From contig JAGNUJ010000014.1 of NCBI GenBank assembly GCA_017987055.1, positions 1 through 7,252 on the forward strand: a stretch of 7,252 nt of DNA. Direction: 5' to 3'. This stretch comes from Giesbergeria sp. (GTDB taxonomy: Bacteria; Pseudomonadota; Gammaproteobacteria; Burkholderiales; Burkholderiaceae_C). A program made the translations under genes and the position numbers. Below the pieces are notes generated by a model, which ran no database searches, was not told where the DNA came from, and saw nothing but the letters and a program-made list of their open reading frames with translations. Positions 1 through 7,199 of the stretch are shown piece by piece. The number at the start of each line of letters is the position of its first letter. The stretch's first letter is position 1.

Positions 1-44
1 GCAACGTGCGGGGACGAGACCATTTGGATGGCGGCGATTTTCAT
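1..44 (-). CDS. Carbon-nitrogen hydrolase (nitrilase superfamily), N-terminal fragment
   Basis: Read on the minus strand from the ATG at 44, the window gives the N-terminus MKIAAIQMVSSPHV and then leaves the window. The pattern M-K-I/V-A-x-I/V-Q-M is the first beta strand of nitrilase-superfamily amidases of the Nit1/Nit2 type, which hydrolyse small amides such as deaminated glutathione or omega-amides with a Glu-Lys-Cys triad. None of the triad is visible here because the rest of the gene lies outside the window. The start is well supported: a strong AAGGAGT ribosome-binding site sits 6 nt upstream, and the ATG overlaps the yhdP stop as ATGA. Context agrees, since nitrilase-family genes often follow yhdP in beta- and gammaproteobacteria, frequently with tldD after them. 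The exact substrate cannot be inferred from 14 residues. Confidence 0.8.
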   Translation of the reverse strand, partial: MKIAAIQMVSSPHV

Positions 45-3000
45 GGGGCGACTCCTTCAGTGGTCGGGGCTGTGGTGGTTGGTGTGGTTGGCGTGGGCGG
101 TGTTTTATCAGCGGCGGCGGCGTCTTTGCTGCCGCGCTGGACGCGTTCGACGCGCGGATCGGCCCACGTGCCGTCGATGTGGAATTCTTGCGTCGCCGCT
201 TGCATCAAAGGGCCGCGCAAAAACATCTGCGCCAAAAAGCTGCCCAAGCCAATTACCGGGTTGATGGCAGTGGCCACCAGCGAGGCGGTCATGGCGTTGA
301 TTTCAGGCACCACGACGATGTGCAGGTTTTGCGTCTCCTCGGCGACGTTGGCGCGGCCCTCCATCAGCACGGCGGCGTTGACGCCTTTCATTTGCAGGTT
401 GTTGGTGCTGGCTATGCCTTGGTTCAGGGTGACGTCGCCGCGCACAAAGTCAAAGGCAAAGCCTTGGCTAAACACGTCGCGAAAATCCAGCGTCAGTCGG
501 CGCGGCAGCGACTGCAGGCTGAGCACGCTGAGCAGTTTGGCCAGCCCCGGTTCGGCCTTCAAAAACTGGCCGGACTCAAAGTTGAGGTTGATTTGCCCAT
601 TCATGCTGGCGTAGTCAGGGCTGAGCGGCGCGCCGCGCCAACGCACTTGACCGCGCATCTGGCCTTTGCCGCGGCGGATGACGCCGGCCATGCCAAAGCG
701 TTGCAGCAGCGCGCCCGAGTCGTTGATGTCGAGGTGAAAGCTCAGCTCAGTGCGCCGCTGTGCGCCGGGTGTGCTAGCGCTGGGGTTGAGTAGCGCCCAG
801 CTGCCGTTGGCGCTGAGTGCCGCCTCGGGCGTGGTCAGGTTGAAGGTTTGCAGGTGCCAAGCGCGCTGTGCGCCTTCGCTGCCGTGGTTGGTGGCAATGA
901 CTTCTAAGCGCCCCAGCGCGCGCCCGCGCAAGTGAAAGTCGCTCACCGCAATGTCCAGCGCTGGCAAGGAGCCGGGCTGCTCGTTGAGCAGTGCTTCGAC
1001 CGCAGCGGCGGTGTCGGTGTCGGTGTCGGTGTCGGCACTGCTGGGTGGCACTTCTAGGCGCGATAAGCGGGCAAACAGGCGTCCGTTGGGCGCGCGCGGT
1101 GCGCCGGCGGGGTGGTATTCGAGGTAGCCGTTCAACTGGCGCGCGTCCAAATTGACGCGCCAGACAGCACCATCGCGCGCACCGCCAGCGACTACGTCGT
1201 GTAGCGTGCGCCCTTGCACGGTGAGCGCGCCGGTGCGCAGCGCCAGCGTGGTCGGCAGGTAGTCGGCGCTGGCTGGGCTAGGCGCGGTGGCAACGGGCGC
1301 AGCGCTGCTTTTTTTGTCGGCGGGCAGCAACACCGCTTCCCAGGCATCGACGTTGATGTGCGCGGCGTTGAGGTTGGCGGCGACGCCGTGCTCAGGCAGC
1401 GGCGCTTCTTCGCCTTGGCCCAAGCCGACGGCGATGGCACCGCGCAGCACTTTGGCGCTGCTGCTGCTGCTGCTGATGTCGCGCACATAGCGCACGCTGC
1501 CCAGCGCGCCAGCGTCCAGCGTGATGTCCTCGTGCAGCGGCGCGTCGGGCGCGAGTGATTCTGGGGTCAACGTGGTGGTGTAGCGCATCGGCAGGGCGCT
1601 GTCAGCCGCTTTGCCCAGCGGTGCGGGCAGGTTGACGGCTAAGCCTTGCAGGTTGGTAGTGACGGCTATTTCTGGCACGCCCCGGCGCATGGTCAGCGCC
1701 AAGGTGTAGGGCGCGGTGCCGCTGGCGTGCTCGGCCAGTTGCGCCAGAAAACCCAGCTCCGGCGCTTGGCGCAAGCCTTCGGCCGAGGCGCTGCCCTGTC
1801 CGCGCATTTGCAACGCGCTCGCGCTGGATGCTGCATTGGCGGGCAGCACTTGCAGGCCGCCTTCGAGCTGCACCGCCCCGCCCAGCGCTTGGGCATGTAC
1901 GTCTTTCAGGCTAAAGCCGCTGTCGCTGAACTGCACCACGCCGCGCGCGCGGGTCAGTGCCGGCGTGTCGGGCGTCATGCGCACGTCGCTGTTGCTCAGC
2001 GTGACGCCGCCGCGCACGGTGGATTTATGCAGCTCGTCAATCGGCAGGCGCAGGTTGAGTTGCAGCTCGGCCGGGCCGCTGCCGCTGGCCTGCGCCAAAG
2101 CGTGGTGGATCAGGCCGTCAATCGGCGATTTTTTAACGATATCCAAAAATTCGCTCAACGGCCCACTGGCTTGGGCGGAGACTTCGACCACCGGGTGTTC
2201 GAGGTCGGCAATCTGCGTTTGTGCTTGGCTGATGCGGACCGTGCGCGCACCGGTAAATTGGCCGCTGGCGCCGATGACTTGCATCGACGCGCGCTCAAAC
2301 ACCAGCTCGCCGCTCAGGCCAGTCAGCGCTGGCCAGGGCAGTTCACCGGCGGGCTGCACGCTGGGCGGCACAAAGGCGTAGGTGGCGTTTTGCACCTGCG
2401 CGGCAATGCGAAATTCGCCCTGCTTGGGGTCGTTGAACGGCAGGTCGTGCAGGTCGCCTTTGACGCGAAATGCCACGGTGCTGGCGCTGCCGGCCAGCAC
2501 ACCATCGCGCACGTAGTGGCGCGCTTCGGCGGGAATTACCAGCGGCAGGTAGCGGTGCACGCGCGTGCCATCGGCGCGGGTCAGCGTGCCGTTCAATTCC
2601 AGTACGCCGGGAAAGCGTGCGCCGCTGCTGGATTTTTTCGGGTCGCTGGTGCGCCATGTGGCGCGCAGTTGGCCTTGGGCGTCGGCGTTGGCAAAGTGGG
2701 TCTCGCCGACTTGCACGCTGATGCGTGGATTTTCTGTGCCGTCAATTTGCCAATGCACTTGGGTGTCGAGCTTGCCCAGCGCCAGCACCGGGTCTTCAAA
2801 AATACGGGGCAATAGCAGCGCGCCCTCGCGCAGGCGCAGCGTGGCTTTGCCGCCGGCTTGGGTCATTTCGACCTCGAGCGCTGCGCCGCGCAGGCCGATG
2901 GTGGCGGTGCTGGCACTGGCAGCGGTGGCCGGCGTGTCGCCCAGCGCCAAGCCGTGGATGCGCGCTTTGATTTGGTAGCGCCCTTGCGCATCAAACGGCC

Positions 3001-4249
3001 CTTGCCATGTCGCTTGCAGGGTTTCGACTTGGCCTTGCGGCGCGTAGGTGCGCAGCGCGTTGTGGGCGGCATCGCCCAGCGGCAGGCGCTCGGCAATACG
3101 CGACAGGGCGGCCAGATCGAGGCGGTCGGCAGTCAGTTCGCTGCGTGCTGGGCTGGCACGTGCGGCGGTGCGGTGTTGCAGGCGCAGATTGCCGCCCGGC
3201 CAGCGCAGGCCGTCGCCGGTGACAAATTGCAGCCCGTGGGTCGATACCTCAAAGCCGCTGGTCTGTCGTTTGCCACTCAAGCGCCCTTGGATGCTTGCCA
3301 GTTCCAGCGGCTGCAGTTGCTTGCCCAGCGTAGCGCTGACTTGGGACAGTGCGATATCGGCACTGCCGCCAACCATTGCGCCACGCGCCACATCGACCCA
3401 AGCGCGCACCGTGCCGTAGCCTTGCGCCACCGCCACGCCTGCATCGGCGGGCAGGTAGTGGCGCAGCTGCGAAGCATCGACGCGTTGGAAGTCGGCAAAC
3501 AATTGCCCTGTCCACTGCTGCCAATTGCCGCTGTGGGCACTGAGCAGCGGCTCACGCAATTTGCCCATCAGCGTAAAGCGCTCGCCCCACGCCGGGGGCG
3601 GGGTGGCGTCGATGCGCAGCTGGTGGCGCCAGTTGCCGTTGCGCAGCAGCACATCGACATCGCCAAGCGCCAGCGGCGGCGCACCGCGCAGCTCGTCGCT
3701 CCAGCGCAGCGTGCCACCGCGCACCACCACTTCGGTTTGGTCAAACAGCCAGTCGGCGGCGCTGGTGTCGCCCGAATCGCTGTCTGAAAACAGCAGGCCG
3801 GCGATAAAAATGCGCCCTTCGGCGCTGCGGCGGATGTCGAGTTCGGGGCGTTCGATGTACAGCTGCTCAAAGCCAAAGCGCCACAGCGAGCGCGGCGACA
3901 GGGCGACCACCACCCGGGGCAGGCTGAGCGCGGCGCGGCCTTGGGCGTCCAGCAGCGCCACGTCGCCCAGCTCTAGCGCGGGGATCAGGCCATCGCTGCG
4001 CGCGCTCAAAGTACCGATGCGCACGGGTACCCCTAAAGCGCGCCCGGCTTGCTCTTGCAACTGGATACGGTAGTCACCGATACGCGGCACAATCCAGCCG
4101 TGAAGCGTTCCCCAAGCGGCGGCTAACGTCAGCAACACCACCAGCATTAACACCAAAGACCACCGTGCCACCCAGGCTGCTGATTTCAGCCACCGTGAAG
4201 GGTGTGCAGGAAGCGAAGGAGTTAATGGGTGCGGCAAATCGTCATGCAT
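41..4249 (-). CDS. yhdP: YhdP family AsmA-like phospholipid transport protein
   Basis: This is a 1402-residue protein of the YhdP family (TIGR02099 type; AsmA-like superfamily with TamB and YdbH). In E. coli, YhdP is anchored in the inner membrane, spans the periplasm and helps move phospholipids to the outer membrane. Visible here: a short cytoplasmic N-terminus, one transmembrane segment at about residues 26-51 (WSLVLMLVVLLTLAAAW core), then a very long beta-rich periplasmic region. The highly conserved C-terminal block includes GQFLKAEPG at 1227, LPRRLTLDF at 1248-1256, INPVIGLG at 1329-1336 and GTWADP near 1360. A Pro/Thr-rich tail (1381-1402) ends the protein. It is somewhat longer than E. 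coli YhdP (about 1270 residues). I chose the ATG at 4249 because it places a normal short N-terminus before the membrane anchor. The upstream ATG at 4351 would run through the intergenic region and into the glnE start. No clear Shine-Dalgarno precedes 4249, so the start is less certain than the identity. It overlaps the next gene by 4 nt. Confidence 0.93.
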   Translation of the reverse strand: MHDDLPHPLTPSLPAHPSRWLKSAAWVARWSLVLMLVVLLTLAAAWGTLHGWIVPRIGDYRIQLQEQAGRALGVPVRIGTLSARSDGLIPALELGDVALLDAQGRAALSLPRVVVALSPRSLWRFGFEQLYIERPELDIRRSAEGRIFIAGLLFSDSDSGDTSAADWLFDQTEVVVRGGTLRWSDELRGAPPLALGDVDVLLRNGNWRHQLRIDATPPPAWGERFTLMGKLREPLLSAHSGNWQQWTGQLFADFQRVDASQLRHYLPADAGVAVAQGYGTVRAWVDVARGAMVGGSADIALSQVSATLGKQLQPLELASIQGRLSGKRQTSGFEVSTHGLQFVTGDGLRWPGGNLRLQHRTAARASPARSELTADRLDLAALSRIAERLPLGDAAHNALRTYAPQGQVETLQATWQGPFDAQGRYQIKARIHGLALGDTPATAASASTATIGLRGAALEVEMTQAGGKATLRLREGALLLPRIFEDPVLALGKLDTQVHWQIDGTENPRISVQVGETHFANADAQGQLRATWRTSDPKKSSSGARFPGVLELNGTLTRADGTRVHRYLPLVIPAEARHYVRDGVLAGSASTVAFRVKGDLHDLPFNDPKQGEFRIAAQVQNATYAFVPPSVQPAGELPWPALTGLSGELVFERASMQVIGASGQFTGARTVRISQAQTQIADLEHPVVEVSAQASGPLSEFLDIVKKSPIDGLIHHALAQASGSGPAELQLNLRLPIDELHKSTVRGGVTLSNSDVRMTPDTPALTRARGVVQFSDSGFSLKDVHAQALGGAVQLEGGLQVLPANAASSASALQMRGQGSASAEGLRQAPELGFLAQLAEHASGTAPYTLALTMRRGVPEIAVTTNLQGLAVNLPAPLGKAADSALPMRYTTTLTPESLAPDAPLHEDITLDAGALGSVRYVRDISSSSSSAKVLRGAIAVGLGQGEEAPLPEHGVAANLNAAHINVDAWEAVLLPADKKSSAAPVATAPSPASADYLPTTLALRTGALTVQGRTLHDVVAGGARDGAVWRVNLDARQLNGYLEYHPAGAPRAPNGRLFARLSRLEVPPSSADTDTDTDTAAAVEALLNEQPGSLPALDIAVSDFHLRGRALGRLEVIATNHGSEGAQRAWHLQTFNLTTPEAALSANGSWALLNPSASTPGAQRRTELSFHLDINDSGALLQRFGMAGVIRRGKGQMRGQVRWRGAPLSPDYASMNGQINLNFESGQFLKAEPGLAKLLSVLSLQSLPRRLTLDFRDVFSQGFAFDFVRGDVTLNQGIASTNNLQMKGVNAAVLMEGRANVAEETQNLHIVVVPEINAMTASLVATAINPVIGLGSFLAQMFLRGPLMQAATQEFHIDGTWADPRVERVQRGSKDAAAADKTPPTPTTPTTTAPTTEGVAP
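51..57 (-). promoter_or_regulatory. Shine-Dalgarno site of the carbon-nitrogen hydrolase gene
   Basis: The minus-strand sequence AAGGAGT ends 6 nt before the ATG at 44..42. It lies inside the last codons of yhdP. Its near-consensus match and spacing fix the start of the downstream gene, and with the ATGA overlap it suggests translational coupling to yhdP. Confidence 0.8.
1010..1033 (-). repeat. Hexanucleotide microsatellite (4 x GGTGTC) inside yhdP
   Basis: Four perfect tandem copies of GGTGTC on the plus strand are read on the minus strand as GACACC, encoding Asp-Thr four times (YhdP residues 1073-1080). The unit is two codons, so gain or loss of copies keeps the frame. The stretch sits in a linker-like region between beta-rich segments and is followed by alanines. 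Confidence 0.95.
1457..1474 (-). repeat. Trinucleotide tract (6 x GCT) encoding poly-Ser in yhdP
   Basis: Six perfect GCT units on the plus strand are read as AGC on the minus strand and give six consecutive serines (YhdP residues 926-931). All six use the same codon, which points to replication slippage rather than selection for serine. Length change here would stay in frame. Confidence 0.95.
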
Positions 4250-4349
4250 GGCGGGCTTGGGGGAGGCCAGAATTATCGCCCGCGCAGTTAGCGCGTGCCC
4301 CGTGCGACTCGATCGTTTTACCTGCGGTGACAGCTTTGCCGCACAGGCC
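4250..4349. promoter_or_regulatory. Divergent yhdP/glnE intergenic region
   Basis: These 100 bp separate the two chosen head-to-head start codons and should carry both promoters. On the minus strand a GATAAT box is present (listed separately). No convincing paired -35/-10 is seen for glnE, and no Shine-Dalgarno stands at the usual distance before its ATG at 4350. A purine-rich GGGGGAGG (4259-4266, plus strand) lies in the region but is not followed by a standard start codon at normal spacing. A small inverted repeat, CGCGC-AGTTA-GCGCG (4281-4295), is present. In DNA this GC-rich it may be chance. Confidence 0.55.
4272..4277 (-). promoter_or_regulatory. Possible -10 box for yhdP
   Basis: Minus-strand GATAAT matches the sigma-70 -10 consensus at 5 of 6 bases and is one of the few AT-rich hexamers in the divergent gap. 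It would place transcription start near 4265, giving a leader of roughly 16 nt before the ATG at 4249. No good -35 hexamer lies 16-18 bp upstream (GGGCAC or GGGGCA there), so the call is weak. Confidence 0.35.
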
Positions 4350-7097
4350 ATGCAGACAGCTCACTTTGACAGCGCCGCCCCCGAAGTTCTTTGCGCCCCG
4401 GCAGCGCATTCCCGGTTTTTTCAGCGCCTGCACCGCCGCTATGGCGCGCAGTTGGTGCTGTTGCCGCCCGGCGCGCCGGTGCGCTCCAGTATGGCCAGCA
4501 CGCTGGCGGCACTGGAAGCGGCAGGGCACGATGTCGGCACTGCGCTGCGTATCCTGCGTCAACTGGTGCTAGAGAGGCTGATGCGCCTCGACTGCGCCGA
4601 GCAAACTCCGCTTAATACCGTCACGCGCGCCATGACCGAGCTGGCTGAGCTGGCACTGGATCGTGCCTGCCGCCACGCGCGTACTGATTTGGATACCCGC
4701 TTTGGCGCGCCGCAGGACTCACAAGGCCAGCCGGTGCAGCTGTGGGTAGTGGGTATGGGCAAGCTGGGCGCGCGCGAGCTCAACGTGTCTAGCGACATCG
4801 ACCTGATCTACGTCTACGAGCACGACGGTGAAACCCAAGGCCGCGCTGAGGATGGGCGTGGACGCATCTCCAACCACGAATACTTTGGCCACGCGGTCAA
4901 AGCCATTTACAGCCTGATTGGCGATACCACCGAGCACGGCTTTGTCTTTCGCGTTGATTTGGCACTGCGGCCAAATGGCAACTCGGGGCCGCCCGCCGCC
5001 TCTCTGGTGGCGCTCGAAGAATATTTGCAAGTGCAGGGGCGCGAGTGGGAGCGCTTTGCTTGGCTCAAAAGCCGTGTCGTCGCGCCTTATGCCAGCGTTG
5101 CCAGCCCAGCGGTGCAGGCGCTGCGCGAGGTGGTGCTGCCGTTTGTGTTTCGCCGCTATTTGGACTACAGCGTGTTTGATGCGCTGCGCGCGCTGCACCG
5201 GCAAATCCGTGACCACGCCTCCAAGCGCAGCGCTGGCCGGCCCGAGCGCGCCAACGACGTCAAGCTGTCGCGCGGCGGTATCCGCGAGATTGAATTCACC
5301 GTGCAGCTGCTGCAAGTGGTGCGCGGCGGCCAGTTCCCCGAGCTGCGCCGGCGCCCGACGCTGGAAGCGCTGCAGCGCTTGGCCGAGGCGGGGCTGATGC
5401 CCGCCGCCACGGCGCAGGCGCTGGCCGAGGCTTACACCTTTTTGCGCCGCGTTGAGCACCGCATCCAGTATCTGGACGACCAGCAAACCCATGTTTTGCC
5501 GACGCGCGACGACGACTTGGCGTGGATTGCGCAGACCTTGGGTCACGCCAACAGCTGCGAGTTTTTGCACCAACTGGACGCCCACCGCGAACTGGTGGCG
5601 CAAGAATTTGACACGCTGCTGGGCGGCAACGACAAAAAGCAGTGCCAAGGCGGCGGCTGTGGCGGCAATAAAAGCAGCGCCCATGCGCCGTCTGAGTTGC
5701 AATCGCTGCTCGATACTCTGCCGCCGCTGCTGTGCGAGCGTGTGGCCGAATGGCACAACCATGCCCGCGTGCTGGCGCTGCGTGATGAGGCGCGCACCCG
5801 GCTGTTTCGTCTGGTGCAGCGCACGGCGCAGTGGGTCAAAGAAGGCTCTGTCAGCGAAGCGGCGGCGGTGCGTCTGGTTGATTGGCTGGAGCCGCTGCTG
5901 CGGCGCGAAAGCTATTTGGCGCTGCTGCTGGAGCGCCCTGCCGTACATGAGCAAATGCTGCACCTGCTGGGCGCAGCGCGCTGGTCGGCGCGCTATTTGC
6001 TGCAACACCCCGGTGTGATCGACGAGTTGGCTGGTAGCGCGCTGCTGTCCGAGCGCTTTGTTGCTGCTGATTTTGAGCGCGACTTGCAGCTGCGCCTAGC
6101 ATCAGTGCGTTCGACCCAAGAGGATGACACCGAAACCTTGCTCGATTTGTTGCGCCGCGCCCACCATGCGGAAACCTTCCGTACGTTGGCGCGCGATGTC
6201 GAAGGGCGCCTCACCGTCGAGCAAGTCGCCGACGACCTGAGCGCGCTGGCCGATAGCGTGCTGCGCATCACCACCCAATGGTGCTGGGCGCGCCTGAAAA
6301 ATCGCCACCGCGACGAGCCGCAATTCGCCATCATTGGCTACGGCAAGCTGGGCGGCAAAGAGCTGGGCTACGGCAGCGACTTGGACATCGTCTTCGTTTT
6401 TGACGACGACGACGAGCGCGCTCCAGAGGTCTATGCCGCCTTTGTGCGCAAGCTGATCAACTGGTTAGCCGTCAAAACTGGCGAGGGCGATTTGTTTGAA
6501 ATCGACACCGCGCTGCGTCCCAACGGCAATTCGGGATTGCTGGTCACTAGCTTTGACAGCTACGCTAATTACCAGCAGCAGCGCGGAAGCAACACCGCCT
6601 GGACGTGGGAACACCAAGCCATGACGCGCGCCCGCTTTGTGCTGGGCAGTGAGGCACTGCGCGCGCGCTTTGACGCCGTGCGCGAGGCTGTTATCAGTGC
6701 GCCGCGCGATGCAGCGGCACTGCGCCAAGAAATCGTCGCTATGCGTGAGCGTGTGCGCCAAGCCAACCCGGTGCGCAACGACAAATTTAACGTCAAGCAC
6801 AGCCAAGGCGGCATGGTCGATGCCGAATTTGCGGTGCAATATTTGGTGCTGTCGCAGTCAGCCACGCACCCCGAATTGCTGGGCAACGTTGGCAATATCG
6901 CCCTGCTGCAGCGCGCTGAAAAAACCGGGCTGCTGCCTGCGGGGGTAGGCAATGCGGCAGCGGTGGCCTACCGCCAACTGCGCAGCGTGCAGCACAAAGC
7001 ACGGCTGGACGAAGCGTCGCTGGAAGTCGAGTCAGCTACGGTGGTGGCCGAGCGCAGCGCGGTGATGGCGCTGTGGGCGGCGGTGTTTGGTGCTTAA
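4350..7097 (+). CDS. glnE: Bifunctional glutamine synthetase adenylyltransferase / adenylyl-removing enzyme
   Basis: GlnE adds AMP to a tyrosine of glutamine synthetase (inactivating) or removes it by phosphorolysis (reactivating), under control of PII and glutamine, in the cytoplasm. The 915-residue protein shows the expected internal duplication. The N-terminal adenylyl-removing half has GMGKLGARELN running into SSDIDL (D149, D151), DLALRPNGNSG from D203, and the helical-domain motif GGIREIEF (309-316). The C-terminal adenylyltransferase half has GYGKLGGKELGYGSDLDI (D677, D679), DTALRPNGNSG from D719, and GGMVDAEF (820-827). Both DxD metal-binding pairs are intact. A Cys/Gly-rich linker (428-445) joins the halves. 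The start at 4350 gives the short N-terminus expected of Burkholderiales GlnE; E. coli GlnE is 946 residues with D173 and D701 at the matching places. An in-frame ATG at 4248 would add 34 residues of non-conserved sequence spanning the promoter region. The GTG at 4302 is another option. The gene is divergent from yhdP and ends with TAA. Confidence 0.96.
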   Translation: MQTAHFDSAAPEVLCAPAAHSRFFQRLHRRYGAQLVLLPPGAPVRSSMASTLAALEAAGHDVGTALRILRQLVLERLMRLDCAEQTPLNTVTRAMTELAELALDRACRHARTDLDTRFGAPQDSQGQPVQLWVVGMGKLGARELNVSSDIDLIYVYEHDGETQGRAEDGRGRISNHEYFGHAVKAIYSLIGDTTEHGFVFRVDLALRPNGNSGPPAASLVALEEYLQVQGREWERFAWLKSRVVAPYASVASPAVQALREVVLPFVFRRYLDYSVFDALRALHRQIRDHASKRSAGRPERANDVKLSRGGIREIEFTVQLLQVVRGGQFPELRRRPTLEALQRLAEAGLMPAATAQALAEAYTFLRRVEHRIQYLDDQQTHVLPTRDDDLAWIAQTLGHANSCEFLHQLDAHRELVAQEFDTLLGGNDKKQCQGGGCGGNKSSAHAPSELQSLLDTLPPLLCERVAEWHNHARVLALRDEARTRLFRLVQRTAQWVKEGSVSEAAAVRLVDWLEPLLRRESYLALLLERPAVHEQMLHLLGAARWSARYLLQHPGVIDELAGSALLSERFVAADFERDLQLRLASVRSTQEDDTETLLDLLRRAHHAETFRTLARDVEGRLTVEQVADDLSALADSVLRITTQWCWARLKNRHRDEPQFAIIGYGKLGGKELGYGSDLDIVFVFDDDDERAPEVYAAFVRKLINWLAVKTGEGDLFEIDTALRPNGNSGLLVTSFDSYANYQQQRGSNTAWTWEHQAMTRARFVLGSEALRARFDAVREAVISAPRDAAALRQEIVAMRERVRQANPVRNDKFNVKHSQGGMVDAEFAVQYLVLSQSATHPELLGNVGNIALLQRAEKTGLLPAGVGNAAAVAYRQLRSVQHKARLDEASLEVESATVVAERSAVMALWAAVFGA

Positions 7098-7128
7098 GCT
7101 GCCTAGCGCCCCCTAAACTCTGGTGTTT

Positions 7129-7163
7129 GGGTGTCAGGGAATCCCCTTGGCACCCTTCAAGTT
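7129..7163 (+). terminator. Probable intrinsic terminator of glnE
   Basis: A hairpin starts 31 nt after the glnE stop. GGGTGTCAGGG (7129-7139) pairs with CCTTGGCACCC (7145-7155) across a 5-nt AATCC loop. That is 11 uninterrupted pairs, two of them G-U. The following TTCAAGTT is only moderately T-rich, so termination may be partial or the hairpin may act as a 3' stabiliser. Confidence 0.6.
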
Positions 7164-7182
7164 ACGTCTGGCAACATGACCC

Positions 7183-7188
7183 GATAAT
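7183..7188 (+). promoter_or_regulatory. Possible -10 box for the downstream gene
   Basis: GATAAT matches the -10 consensus at 5 of 6 bases, 11 nt before the ATG at 7200. Transcription would start near 7195, leaving a leader of about 5 nt. The hexamer at 16-bp spacing (GTTACG, 7161-7166) is a poor -35. It lies just after the glnE terminator hairpin, consistent with an independent transcription unit. Confidence 0.4.
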
Positions 7189-7199
7189 CTGCCCGCACT

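Noticed and set aside
6..614. A 202-residue plus-strand open frame at the left edge.
   Set aside because: It lies antisense to the most conserved part of yhdP and to the nitrilase start. Its translation is compositionally odd and shows no domain.
1309..1315. A run of seven T (A7 on the coding strand) in yhdP as a possible slippage or phase-variation site.
   Set aside because: The frame is intact on both sides, the tract is short, and the heptamer is not in the classic A-AAA-AAG register. Nothing suggests programmed frameshifting.
1646..3787. Long plus-strand open frames (389 residues at 1646-2815 and 309 residues at 2858-3787) opposite yhdP.
   Set aside because: They are rich in Arg, Ala, Gln, Gly and His with no recognisable domain, and they mirror the codon bias of the intact conserved yhdP. 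This is typical of antisense shadows in high-GC DNA.
4281..4295. The inverted repeat CGCGC-AGTTA-GCGCG as a regulator binding site.
   Set aside because: Five-base CGCGC/GCGCG arms arise easily by chance at this GC content, and no known operator matches. It is mentioned only in the intergenic entry.
4719..6008. A 429-residue minus-strand open frame opposite glnE.
   Set aside because: It is composed of Gln/Arg/Ala-rich low-complexity sequence and covers the conserved catalytic coding of glnE. It has no family resemblance and is explained by G/C-rich third positions of glnE.
4350..7097. The two similar halves of glnE as a tandem gene duplication or fusion peculiar to this strain.
   Set aside because: The internal duplication of nucleotidyltransferase plus helical domain is the normal architecture of all GlnE proteins.
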